Shown piece by piece: positions 1 to 9,549 of a stretch of 21,199 bases of DNA. The notes beneath the pieces are model-generated. The model was not told the origin of the DNA and made no database searches. It worked only from the letters and a program-made list of their open reading frames with translations. The position numbers were made by a program, and so were the translations under genes. Each line of letters opens with the position of its first letter. The first letter of the stretch is position 1. Source of the stretch: Ophiothrix spiculata (taxonomy: Eukaryota > Echinodermata > Ophiuroidea > Amphilepidida > Ophiotrichidae); assembly GCA_000969725.1 (NCBI GenBank), contig JXSR01S018384.1; one strand, 5' to 3'.

Positions 1-73
1 ATGGTTGCCATGCGAATCCTGGTTTTAAAGTTATAAGCATTTAAAAATGGGTAGTTAATTTTTGGACACCCTG
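1..73. mobile_element. Right end of a mariner-type (TA-inserting) element, cut by the window edge
   Basis: The segment ends in TTTTTGGACACCCTG followed by TA (74-75). Ends of the form CAGGGTGTCC next to TA are common among Tc1/mariner-related elements of invertebrates. After the TA the sequence continues as GAATATTGTTTTATG, matching copy 3 of the array (TAGAATTTTGTTTCATG near 7813-7830), where no element is present. The insertion therefore sits at a TA at the left edge of array copy 1. The other end lies outside the window, so size and coding capacity are unknown. Confidence 0.5.
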
Positions 74-611
74 TAGAATATTGTTTTATGAATAAATTTA
101 CTCTGAATTGATGATTGATTCTTGGATACTAATTGAAAAATCTTTGCATAAAAAATAAAACCACCAAAAACTGAGAGAGGAACATGATCGTTCTAATATA
201 ACAGAATACATTGATCATGTATTATTATCAAAAACTCAAATGGAAAAATGCTTACAACGTTCACTGATCATCTTACCAAATGCTGCTCACATCCGCCTCA
301 CCAAGTCAGAACGCAGTATATAAATTACACATTACAAGCAGGTTACTGTCTTGTGCTTTGGAAAATCAAGGGAGAAATGAGAAGATAATCAATACTCTTT
401 CATGATTAAGGCAGTATCTACTATATCAAACATATGCACATACACAACTTTTTACAATGAGAGTAAACAAGTGAAACTGGATGCTTATTGGAAGTTTCTA
501 TTATTTGCATATACTGTATTTTTACTTTGTATGGCAAACATTAGAGTAAAAAAAATGACATACTATGATCAATATGCATCTTATAATGAAAAGAAACTTT
601 CCAAAATCCAA

Positions 612-1124
612 TAATATACAAATATTTAATGCCTGAGAGTGCAATAGTACAAAATATATCATTCGGTCAAATTTGGACTTTTCTATTTCACGAGGCGTAG
701 CCGAGTGAAATGGATCAGTCCAAATTTGACCGAATGATATATTTTGTACTATTGCACGTGCATAGGCATTCAATATTTGTTTTATATCATGATATCACAC
801 AGATTTGTTTCATGTCGTGCAATAGTATACAAATATTGAATGCCTGAGAGTGCAATAGTACAAAATATAGCATGAGGTCAAATTTGGACTTTTCTATTTC
901 ACGAGGCGTAGCCGAGTGAAATGGATCAGCCCAAATTTGACCGAATGATATATTTTGTACTATTGCACGTGCATAGGCATTCAATATTTGTTTTATATCA
1001 TGATATCACACAGGTTTGTTTCATGCCGTGCAATAGTACAAACTACTGCACGGCTAAAATCACTGTAATCATGATATAATACAAACTATTGCATGGCTCA
1101 AATCACTGTAATCATGATATAACA
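612..1124. repeat. Palindromic satellite-like insertion: two 211-bp hairpin units plus two 43-bp units
   Basis: Absent from the other array copies (copy 4 reads CCAAAATCCAAT then TACCTACTCTGCAGC near 13680-13705). It contains two tandem units of 211 bp starting at 618 and 829. Each unit opens with a 163-bp hairpin (618-780 and 829-991) with arms of about 60 bp. The loop (679-717 in unit 1) carries a nested stem ATTTCAC/GTGAAAT (685-691/705-711) around GAGGCGTAGCCGA, which itself pairs GGC with GCC. A spacer with the palindrome ATATCATGATAT (784-795, 995-1006) follows. Two 43-bp repeats (1039-1081, 1082-1124) resemble the reverse complement of that spacer. Similar minus-strand reading frames in the two units are by-products of the repeat. 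No transposase is present, so this would be a non-autonomous fold-back or satellite-type element. Confidence 0.8.
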
Positions 1125-2344
1125 TACTCTACAGCTTGTTGCCAATGTTAGTTTAATTTTAAGGTATCAACATTTTCTAAAACTGTTGACATACAATTTA
1201 TTTACTCAGAGATTTCATTTGAAGATCAAATTAGCCAGAACTGGAGCAATGTTTTTGACACAAAGTCAATATAACCCATTTACAAATATTTCTTCATAAT
1301 CTATTATTATCCCTAAACCCAGAGGACAACGTTCTATAGAATTCTATTTATTATAACATTGATCCCACAAGGCAAAATCCCTTTAAATTTTGATCCATTA
1401 AAATACTATCAGTTTCAATGGCAGAATCCGTGAAGTCAACTAAGGCATATAAATTTCCATGGCAGTTTTGCCTGTTGAGACCATTGCTTGAGGGTTTGAG
1501 CACAATTCAGAACCCTTAAGAGTCAAACTCTGCACAGTATGGATGAATACCTAATTTGAAAATTTGCTCCAAAACATAAGCAACAGGCACTACAGTAGAT
1601 TTATACAAAAAGTGGCAAGACTTGATTTTTCCTTGAAGGCAAAGTTCAAAGTGATCCTCTTGAGTCTTATTCTAGCCTCCATTGATACATTCTGGATTTG
1701 AAAACTCATCCCCAGTGTTCCTTATACAAAGGGTATTATAGCAATACCATATCAATGAACTTTGGCAAAAATATATAGCTGGTGCTATAAGATCAAATGA
1801 GGACATTTCATCCAGCATCCACATCAAGTGAAACAAACATGATCAAAAACCAATTAGCATCATCCCAGAAGACTTGGTTCAGTGAACCAAGGGTAATCAT
1901 ACTTTCCTGGTGTAAGAATGTATCATGGAAAGAGGTGGCACAGACAATCTCATCATATTTTTATGGGACTGACCAAGATTAAATACAATTTGAAACCTTC
2001 GAATATGAAAATAAATCATCAACAATAAATTGGCTACCATTCAAAACAGGTAATTTGAAACCAGCCACTTGTAAGTAAACTTTTTTACAGAAATTTGATT
2101 TCAAGAAATTAGATATCATACATTTTTTTCAACAATTTAAATACTTCTTATTTTAACATTGTTTTACAGTAGAAAAGGAAAATTAACTAGGAGCTCCGGT
2201 TCAAATCACAAAATACAGTTCTTACCAAATTTAAAACACATACACTACTTCTCATTTATGTGTCTAAAAAGCTCAGTAGCCATCATTCTCTGGTCACTGA
2301 ACTTTTCTTCCTGCAAATGAGAGGAAAGTGAAAATATTCATCTA

Positions 2345-3391
2345 CAGTGTGTCCCAGAATGAAGTTATCAAGATTTCAATGCCACATAATTCAAAAACTA
2401 AAATGTCCCAGACAATGAAAGTTTGTGAAAATCATGCATAATGTCTCTACTTGCTTTGGTGCAAAAATAAAGAAAATCCATGCAATTATTATCTAGAAGT
2501 GAGCGTTTGAAGCTCCAAAGGGCTTTGGACACTTTTCCCAGTTTGGGGAGGTCGAAAAATCCAGCGGAAATTTGCAGGGGAAGTATGCGAGCTAATATAT
2601 CATCTTTACCAACATTTCTGTTTTGTTTCGCATGTTGCTTCTCCTTGATGATGCCATGGAGTCTTAATAAAGGTTCAGTAAAATGTAAATTCGGCTTCTA
2701 CCTTGGTGTCCACACGCTACTTTTTTGCAGTTCCTTCTGTCATCCGATACCATCAGCTTTTTATTTTCTGATATTTTTAAGATGGAATACTTGTGCGATG
2801 GGGATATGTGGCTCCTGTTAAATAAATCTTTTCGTTGTTGCAATGATACCTGCACTTTCCAGTTATTGGTCAATCATGATACTCTTTTCTTCATTGACAA
2901 ATGAGGTGTTATGCTTGCTTTGAATTACCATATTCCTACAACCACTGCTATCAGGGTACCAGCCATTTAGCGTACTTTCAAATTACCAACTCAATGATTT
3001 TCCTAAACGATTACCTAATAAAATATTAAATGATTTTTGCAGATGAAAAGAAACCAGATTAAGGTTAATATAAGCTTGAAAACAAAGACACTTATAATTG
3101 GACAAATATTATCATGACTATGTCTGTAAAGATGACGATCTTGTTGCATGGTTATGCTGCAAATCTCCGTTGAATTTTTGCAACTTTACCTAAACTGGGA
3201 AAAGTGTCCAAACCCCTCTGGAGCTTCAAATGCTCATTTCTAGTAAAGTAATGCATGAATTTTCTTTATTTTTGCACCACACAAAGTCAAGACTTCAGGC
3301 ATGCTTGTCACTAAGTTTCATTGTCTGAAACTATTTGGTTTTTGAACTGTGTGGCATTGAAATCTTGATAACTTCATTCTGGGACACACTG
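2345..3391. mobile_element. 1047-bp non-autonomous Tc1/mariner-like element with ~265-bp TIRs
   Basis: Both ends read CAGTGTGTCCCAGAATGAAG in inverted orientation and are bordered by TA (2343-2344 and 3392-3393). The inverted similarity runs about 265 bp inward (2345 to ~2610 against ~3123 to 3391), with scattered mismatches. Array copies 2 and 3 show the empty site: ATTCATCTATATTAAA near 10733 and ATTCATCTACATTAATTC near 10880. TA duplication and CAG ends fit the Tc1/mariner superfamily. The interior of about 510 bp has no recognisable DDE transposase, and the 113-codon frame at 2480-2821 starts inside the TIR and resembles no transposase I know. It is most likely an internally deleted or MITE-like derivative mobilised in trans. 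Confidence 0.85.
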
Positions 3392-3528
3392 TACATTAAA
3401 TTCTACTCATGGAATCGCATGGACACAGACACAGAAAACGTTACATTGATGACATTGAGGAGTGCAAAGTAATTATTTCTAAATTACTGCTTCGCCATCA
3501 TCACACCATCCATCCGTCCAGTTTTATA

Positions 3529-3720
3529 TCAGACAAGACTGAGATATGAAACCATTGTGATTCCCAACGCCAAAATCCATTTGGTAAATTTGAATGGTTC
3601 TAATTGAGAATTGTACACTAAGGTAATTTGTGCTGATTGTTGATTTGACGCAAGAGGAATGCTAAAATGTAATGACAGCAAGCCTGCTTCTTCAGATGCT
3701 GTGGGCTGACGAGGACAAAA
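3529..3720 (-). pseudogene. Candidate terminal exon (64 codons) of a duplicated, unrecognised gene, copy 1
   Basis: Reading the minus strand, an open frame runs from TTTTGTCCTCGTCAG to a TGA at 3531-3529. It encodes 63 residues. The C-terminal end is hydrophobic and looks like one membrane segment (WILALGITMVSYLSLV then stop), preceded by NQQSAQITLVYNSQ. The same frame has no indel in copy 4 (15189-15380) and is open on both sides of a transposon in copy 2. Copy 3 has two 1-bp indels and internal stops. Among copies 1, 2 and 4 I counted 25 variable bases, 12 of them at third positions, a weak sign of past coding constraint. The pyrimidine-rich TTTTGTCCTCGTCAG at the 5' end could be a splice acceptor. 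I do not recognise the protein, and chance openness is possible. Confidence 0.3.
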
Positions 3721-6059
3721 CTTCCCAATCAAATTTAACACTTTGCTTTGTTTTTAGTATTCTTTACAGTGTGTGCCACCGCCAGGTAATATTAAAGAGC
3801 TTGATTTCATCTCTTTTTTCTCCACTTTGTTCAGTTTTAAATATACCTTTAAAAAGTCCTTGTAATCTTTACATGTGAATACCTTGGCTCGAGACGCTTT
3901 TTATGTCAAAGAAAAAATGCTAATCATGTCTTCTACCGCCTTGACACATTATCCTATATTCGTTGGCTTGGAAAGTAGGGCCAGTTAGTTGCGGAATTGC
4001 ATGTTTTAATGTGAAATTTTGTGTTATAATAACAACCATTATGTATGATTTATTTGGCAAATCAATATCCAAACAATTCGAAAACTCCCACCAGGGGTTG
4101 ATTTCACTTACATATAGCGAATATTTTTTACAATTTATCAATCATTTCCAAGATGAGCAAGCTTTATTTTTTTGTACAAGGGTTCATTCTAGTTTGGTTA
4201 AAAAAATCTTTAAAAATAAGAAAAAAAATTCTTATTATTCTCAAATTCATGCTTAAATTGAACATCTGATATTGTAAGCTTTTTTTTTTTAAATACCTTA
4301 TGTGCTGGTGATTCATACTTACAGAGCAGGGTAGCACTATGCCCAAAATCTCTGGAATACCTTGAGAATTAAATCATGTATAAAATAAAACGAAACTCCG
4401 ATTTTGGCGAGTTTGTGATGCAATTTGGCACTGGGACGATGACTCAACTATCTCACAATTATTATCATTATTAATGATCTTGTTCCTTTTTAATATTGTC
4501 ATCAGGTCTCCTTCTTATTATTTCATCTTTCAACTTATTTTGGATAAAAGAAACCTCATTAGCAATCCATTATTTAAATTTGCTAATATGGATGCTGAAA
4601 GTTAACGAGTCTCATTATCTAAGAAATAATTACTGCTCAGCTTTTCACAATTAACTCATGTGATGTTTCACCAGGTATAATTTGAATTATACCCAGAGAC
4701 TAATCAATAGCCTGGGATACTAAACTGATTAAAATGGTTAACTCAATTTATTCATTTAGAAATATTATGGCTTACTTGAAATTGTTTTATGAATAAATTT
4801 ACTGACTTGATGATTGATTTTTGGATATTAATGAAAAATTTGTAAGAGATAAACGAGAGTGGGAACATGATATTTCTGATATACCAAACAGCATGTATTG
4901 ATTCTTTGTATATATTATCAAAAACTCAAATGGAAAATGCTTACAATGTTATCTGATCGTCTTTCCAAATGTATACTTCCTTTGTTGCTCGCATCCACCC
5001 TAAAGTAAAAAACAGTATGTTATACTTTATCACATATACATAGATACACCCTTTTAGCATGGGAAAGGATTTAAGTGAATTTTGGAGGTTTCACTAAGGT
5101 ACTACTACATGTTCCATATTTGCACTAAGTTGCGTTATTACCAGATTGCAGATAAAAAGTCAAAACATTGCATGCTATGATTATTATTCTATATGCATTT
5201 CATAATGAAAAGAATCTCACCAACATCCAATTACACACTCAAAAGCTAGTTGTTTACTTTTGCTTTATTTTAAAGTATCAACATTTTCTAAAACCGTTGA
5301 TATACAATTTATTTTACCCAGAGATTTTATTTGGAGATCAAATTAGCCAGAACTGGAGCAATGTTTTTGATGCAGTCAGTATAACCCATTTACACATTTT
5401 TTCTTTATGATCCATTATCATAGTGTTCATAGGGGACAAAGTTCTTTAAAATTCTATACCATTGCAGCATTGATCCCCAGAGGGCAAAGTTCCTTTGTAT
5501 TCTGATCCATTAATAATACTCTCAATCTCAGTGACAAAGTCCCTGAAGTCAACTAAGATATATTCTATTGCAATTTTGCCTGTTGAGATGATAGCTTGAG
5601 GGTTTTAGCACAATTCAGAAGCCTTAAAGAGTTAAATTCTTACTGTATGAATGAATACCTAATTTGGAAATTTGCTCTGAAACATTAGCGCTTGTATTGA
5701 GCACGGTAATTTTATACAAATATATAAAATAAAAATGGCAAGTCGCACTTGATTTCTCCTGATGGCAAAGTTCAATGTTTGGCCTCAGTGGATACATTCT
5801 AGATTTAAAAACTCATCCCCAGTGTTCTTGCAGAGGCAATACCTCAATACTATATCAATGAACTTTGGCAAGAAATAGGAAGCTCAGTGCTATGAGTTCA
5901 AAGGAAGACATTTCATCCAGCATCCATGTCAAGTGAAACAAACATGATCAAAATCCAATTAGCATCATCCCAGAAGACTTGGTTCAGTGAATTGTAAAAT
6001 TCAAAAGGTTTACAGTAGTTCAATATTTTCATAACTTTGGGACATTAACCCATTTTTAT

Positions 6060-6139
6060 ACTCTCATTTATGTGTGAAAACTGTTCAGTGACCATCATCA
6101 TTCTCTGGTCACTGAACTTTTCTTCCTGCAAATGAGAGT
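6060..6139. repeat. Two-tier hairpin conserved within the array unit
   Basis: The outer arms ACTCTCATTT (6060-6069) and AAATGAGAGT (6130-6139) pair perfectly. The inner arms GTTCAGTGACCA (6083-6094) and TGGTCACTGAAC (6106-6117) also pair perfectly around an 11-base loop. Related versions occur in copy 1 (2251-2323) and copy 3 (10793-10868), with a partial one in copy 4 near 14990-15030 that has lost the left arm. It may be a small fold-back element that was already in the ancestral unit, or a structural element of the unit. Confidence 0.65.
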
Positions 6140-6293
6140 AACCTGAAAATATTTATCTATATTAAAATGAATTCATGGAATCACATTGACACAGACTAAA
6201 AAGTTTTACAGTGATGACATTGAGGAGTGCAAAGTAATTATTTCTAAATTACTGCTTCGCCATCATCACACCATCTATCCGTCCAGTTTTATA

Positions 6294-7087
6294 TCAAACA
6301 AGACCGAGATATGAAACCATTGTGATTCCCAGCGCCAAAATCCATTTTGTAAATTTGAATGGTTCTAAATGAGAATTATACACTAAGGTAATTTGTGCTG
6401 ATTGTTGATTTGACACAAGAGGAATGCTTAAGGTGGCCTAGCAAAGATAGAATTCCTCTATTTATTTTTCTTATTTTTTGATATATGGTGTTTTCATATA
6501 TGCTGATCACATTTCTGAAATAAAAATGGGGGGGTCACCGACTTAGTTTTTGAGAAAAATCGATTAGAAAAACACTATGTTTTACCACTTTTTACCATTG
6601 GCTTCTGTGGTAAAATCAAAATAAATAAGACAAAAACACTTATAATTAAAAAACGGCTCTATTTTTTTCTCTTTTTCACATATGTTTTGATCCTTTTATA
6701 GTTCATTAAAAAAACGTAATAAAAAATATGGTCACCGACTTACTATTTGAGATATTAAGCAAAATAAAGCAAACATTTGGCATTTTTTTAGCAATGAGTA
6801 ACACCATAAGCACTGTGCGCTTTGAGCCCTGCGCCGTCAGGAGTAACGCGCATGGTCTTATGCGTGAATTTAAAAATGACGCACGAGTAAGATCGCGTTT
6901 TATTAAAGTGCAAGATACAGTACGCCAGAAAGTACGCTAAAAGCCCGGGATAAATACTTTGAAATTGTGTCCAAAACCGCTGATATCAGTTCACACGTGT
7001 CCGACACCGTTTCTGTGCTAGGCCACCTTTAAAATGTAACAACAGCAAGCCTTTGTCATATGATGCTGTGGGCTGACAAGGACAAAA
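6294..7087 (-). pseudogene. Candidate terminal exon, copy 2, split by a transposon
   Basis: This is the copy 2 equivalent of the 64-codon minus-strand frame. The C-terminal part, encoding NSHLEPFKFTKW and the hydrophobic end, lies at 6294-6427 and is open to the TGA. The N-terminal part, encoding FCPCQPTASY, lies at about 7032-7087. The 598-bp element sits between them. One extra base at the insertion point would shift the frame even after removal of the element. The copy cannot make the full protein unless the element is spliced out. Confidence 0.28.
6431..7028. mobile_element. 598-bp non-autonomous TIR element with TTA (or TA) target duplication
   Basis: The ends are AGGTGGCCTAGCA (6431-6443) and its inverted copy TGCTAGGCCACCT (7016-7028). 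TTA flanks both sides (6428-6430 and 7029-7031). The sister copies read GGAATGCTAAAATGTAA without the element (copy 1 near 3656-3672). A 3-bp TWA duplication would fit PIF/Harbinger elements. A TA duplication with an extra T cannot be excluded. An internal direct repeat, GTCACCGACTTAGTTTTTGA near 6532 and GTCACCGACTTACTATTTGA near 6731, is present. The right half (6800-7000) is richer in CpG than its surroundings. The 70-codon frame at 6728-6940 is not a recognisable transposase. Confidence 0.75.
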
Positions 7088-9267
7088 CTTCCCAATCAAA
7101 TTAAACACTTGGCTTTGTTTTTAGTATTCTTTTCAGTGTGTGCTACTGTCAGGCCATATTAAAGAGCTAGATTTCTCAAAATTCTCCATATTCTTTATCA
7201 CCTTAAAGTCCTTGTACTCTAAACAAGTGAACATCTGGGCGTAACATTTTCAAGAAAAAAATCTCCTAATCTTTGTAATCTTCTCTCCTACTTTTCTGAC
7301 ATGTAATCCTATGATGTATTGGCTTGGAAAGTAGGACCAATCAGCTATTGCATTGGATGTTTTAAAGTGGTTTTAACATTATAAGATTTATGTAGGCGCA
7401 CACCATTGCACATAATTTCAATACACAAATGTTACAAATTCTTGCGCTTCAATATGAATGGGATTTGGTTTTCTTTAAGATTTGTAGCAATTAACTCTTA
7501 AGGATACTCAAGCACATATTAATTCAAAGCCATGATCACGTAACATTTTGGTAACATTTGTCATGAAATTTGCCGTGGAATGAGCGAATTTCAATTTTCT
7601 CATCAGCAATCCATTATTCAATAAATGTGGATGCTGAAAAATGCAAGTCTCATTATCCAAAATAATAACTGTCCATTAGGTTTTTACAATTACGAGTAGC
7701 TTATTCAATGTTATACCAGGTAAAGATTTGAAGCACACAGATACCTATCAACATAGGCTGGGATATTATTAGCCTGATCCAAAAATGATTAACAAATTTA
7801 ACAATCTGGCTTATAGAATTTTGTTTCATGAATAAATTTACTCCAACGTGATGATTGATTTCTGGATATTAATTGAAAAATCTTTGCATCAAAAATAAAA
7901 TCATCAAAACTGAGAGAGGAACATGATCTTTCTGATATAACAGAATACATTGATTGTATGTATTATTATCAAAAAATCAAATGGAAAAATGTTTACAATG
8001 TTACCTGATCATCTTACCCAATGCTACTCATATCCACCTCACCAAGTCAGAGAGCAGTATATACATTACACATTACAAGCTAGTTACTGTCTTGTGCTTT
8101 GTGGGAAATTCAAGGAGAAATGAGAAGATAATCTAAACTCTTTCATGATTAAGGCAGTATCTACTACATCAAACATATGCACATACAGCCTTTTACAATG
8201 AGAGTCAATTGCAGTGAAACGGGATGCTTTATGGAAGTTTTGATTATTTGCATATACTGTATTTTTACTTTGTATCGCAAGCATTAAAGTAAAAAAAATG
8301 GCATACTATGTTCAATATGCATTTTGTAATGAAAAGAAACTACACTGCAGCTTATTGCTAACTGTTGTTTAATTTCAAGCTATCAACATTTTCTTAAACC
8401 GTTGATATACAATTTATTTACTCAGTGATTTCATTTAGAGATCAAATTAGCCAGAACTGGAGCAATGTTTGTGACACAAAGTCAATATAGCCCATTTACA
8501 CATATTTCTTCATAATCTATTATTATCCCCAAACCCAGAGGACAACGTTCTTTAGAATTCTATTCATTATAACATTGATCCCACAAGGCTAAGTTCCTCT
8601 GAATTTTGATTCATTAGAATATTATCAGTCCCTGAAGTCAACTAAGGCATATTATATGGCAATTTTGCCTGTTGAGACCATAGCTTGAGGGTTTGAGCAC
8701 AATTCAGAAGTCTTAAAGAGTCAAAATCAGTATGGATGAATACCTAATTTGGCAATTGGCTCCCAAACATAAGCATAAGAATCTGGCACTGCAGTATATT
8801 TATACAAATAGTGGCAAGCAAGACTTGATTTGTCCTGAAGGCAAAGTTCAAAGTGATCCTCTTGAGTCTCATTCTAGCCTCCATTGATACATTCTGGATT
8901 TGAAATCTCATCCCCAGTGTTCCTTACAGTAACAATACTATATCAATGAACTTTGGCAAGAAATAGGAAGCTGGTGGTATGTGTTCAAAGGAAGAAATTT
9001 CATCCAGCATCAACATCAAGTGAAACAAACATGATCAAAATCAAATTAGCATCATCCCAGAAGACTTGGTTCAGTAAACCATGGGTAATCCTAACTCCCT
9101 AAATGTCAATTCGTATCATGGAAAGAGGTGGCACAGACAATCTCATCATATTTCTATGGGACTGACCAAAATTTTGTTCAGGATGAAAATTTATGGTAAA
9201 TTGTGAAAAAGGGGAAAAATTGAAAAGAAACACACTACTTTTATTTTTCATTGGCTTTAATTCATTA

Positions 9268-9440
9268 ACTTGTATATACTGTTTTTTCTTCTTGCTGTAA
9301 TTCTGTAGCTGTAGATTTACTTGACTAAGACATTCTGTCGAAACGTCGTGTTTTAGTCAGCACCATCACATCACTACTAATACACATCCTGGTAATTATT
9401 GTCTCTAATACTACCGAGTGCTGGGCAGCATCCTGGAACT
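9268..9440. mobile_element. 173-bp insertion with 12-bp target duplication, resembling a Penelope-like or SINE-type remnant
   Basis: The insert is bordered by TTTAATTCATTA on both sides (9256-9267 and 9441-9452). Copy 4 has a single AGCTTTAATTCATATTTGTC near 14620-14640. A 12-bp duplication points to target-primed retrotransposition rather than a TIR element. Inside is a hairpin with stem TGACTAAGACA (9322-9332) and TGTTTTAGTCA (9349-9359), whose loop contains CGAAACGTCG (9339-9348). From general knowledge, stem-loops with a CGAAACGT-type loop occur near the ends of Penelope-like elements; applying that here is an inference. There is no coding sequence and no poly-A tail. Confidence 0.6.
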
Positions 9441-9549
9441 TTTAATTCATTATTGTCAGAAAATTAACAATTTGAATCTAATCATTGATTAATAATTGTT
9501 GGGATAAGTTCTTTTTGACAAAATGTCTGCTTACCTTTTTGTAGATTAA

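Larger units (their letters stand above)
76..4783. repeat. Array copy 1 of a ~3.1-kb tandem unit (with two large insertions)
   Basis: First of four head-to-tail copies. The start motif GTTTTATGAATAAATTTA lies at 83. Shared landmarks in order include ATCAAAAACTCAAATGG, ATTAGCCAGAACTGGAGCA, GTTGAGACCAT, GAAACAAACATGATCAAAA, AAGTAATTATTTCTAAATTA, GCTGTGGGCTGA and TTGGCTTGGAAAGTAGG. Without its two insertions (about 612-1124 and 2345-3391) the copy is about 3.15 kb. Its part from about 4040 to 4550 does not match copies 2 and 3, although similarity resumes at GCAATCCATTATTTAAAT, so this piece was replaced or has a separate origin. No intact gene is visible. Confidence 0.85.
4784..7822. repeat. 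Array copy 2 of the ~3.1-kb tandem unit (shortened, one insertion)
   Basis: It starts with GTTTTATGAATAAATTTA and follows the landmark order of copy 1. It differs in three ways. The stretch at about 5020-5180 is poorly alignable to the other copies. A deletion of several hundred bases occurs after TTGGTTCAGTGAATTG near 5990 (the segment that in copies 1, 3 and 4 carries AGAATGTATCATGG and GTAATTTGAAA-type sequence). A 598-bp element is inserted at 6431. Net unit length is about 2.44 kb. No intact gene is visible. Confidence 0.85.

Noticed and set aside
522..984. Two similar minus-strand ORFs (83 and 65 codons) sharing the same N-terminal translation
   Set aside because: They are translations of the duplicated 163-bp hairpins; the shared protein sequence follows from the repeat, with no sign of coding constraint.
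2480..2821. 113-codon ORF inside the TA-flanked element as a transposase
   Set aside because: It begins inside the inverted repeat and shows no DDE/D-type motif order or similarity to a transposase that I can recognise.
3760..3790. A micro-exon between TTCTTTACAG and a GTAATATT donor in copy 1
   Set aside because: The donor GT is not present in copies 2-4, and the exon would be only about 16 bases with no flanking exons.
3963..4256. 97-codon plus-strand ORF in copy 1
   Set aside because: It spans the border between unit sequence and the copy 1-specific segment and is not kept in any other copy.
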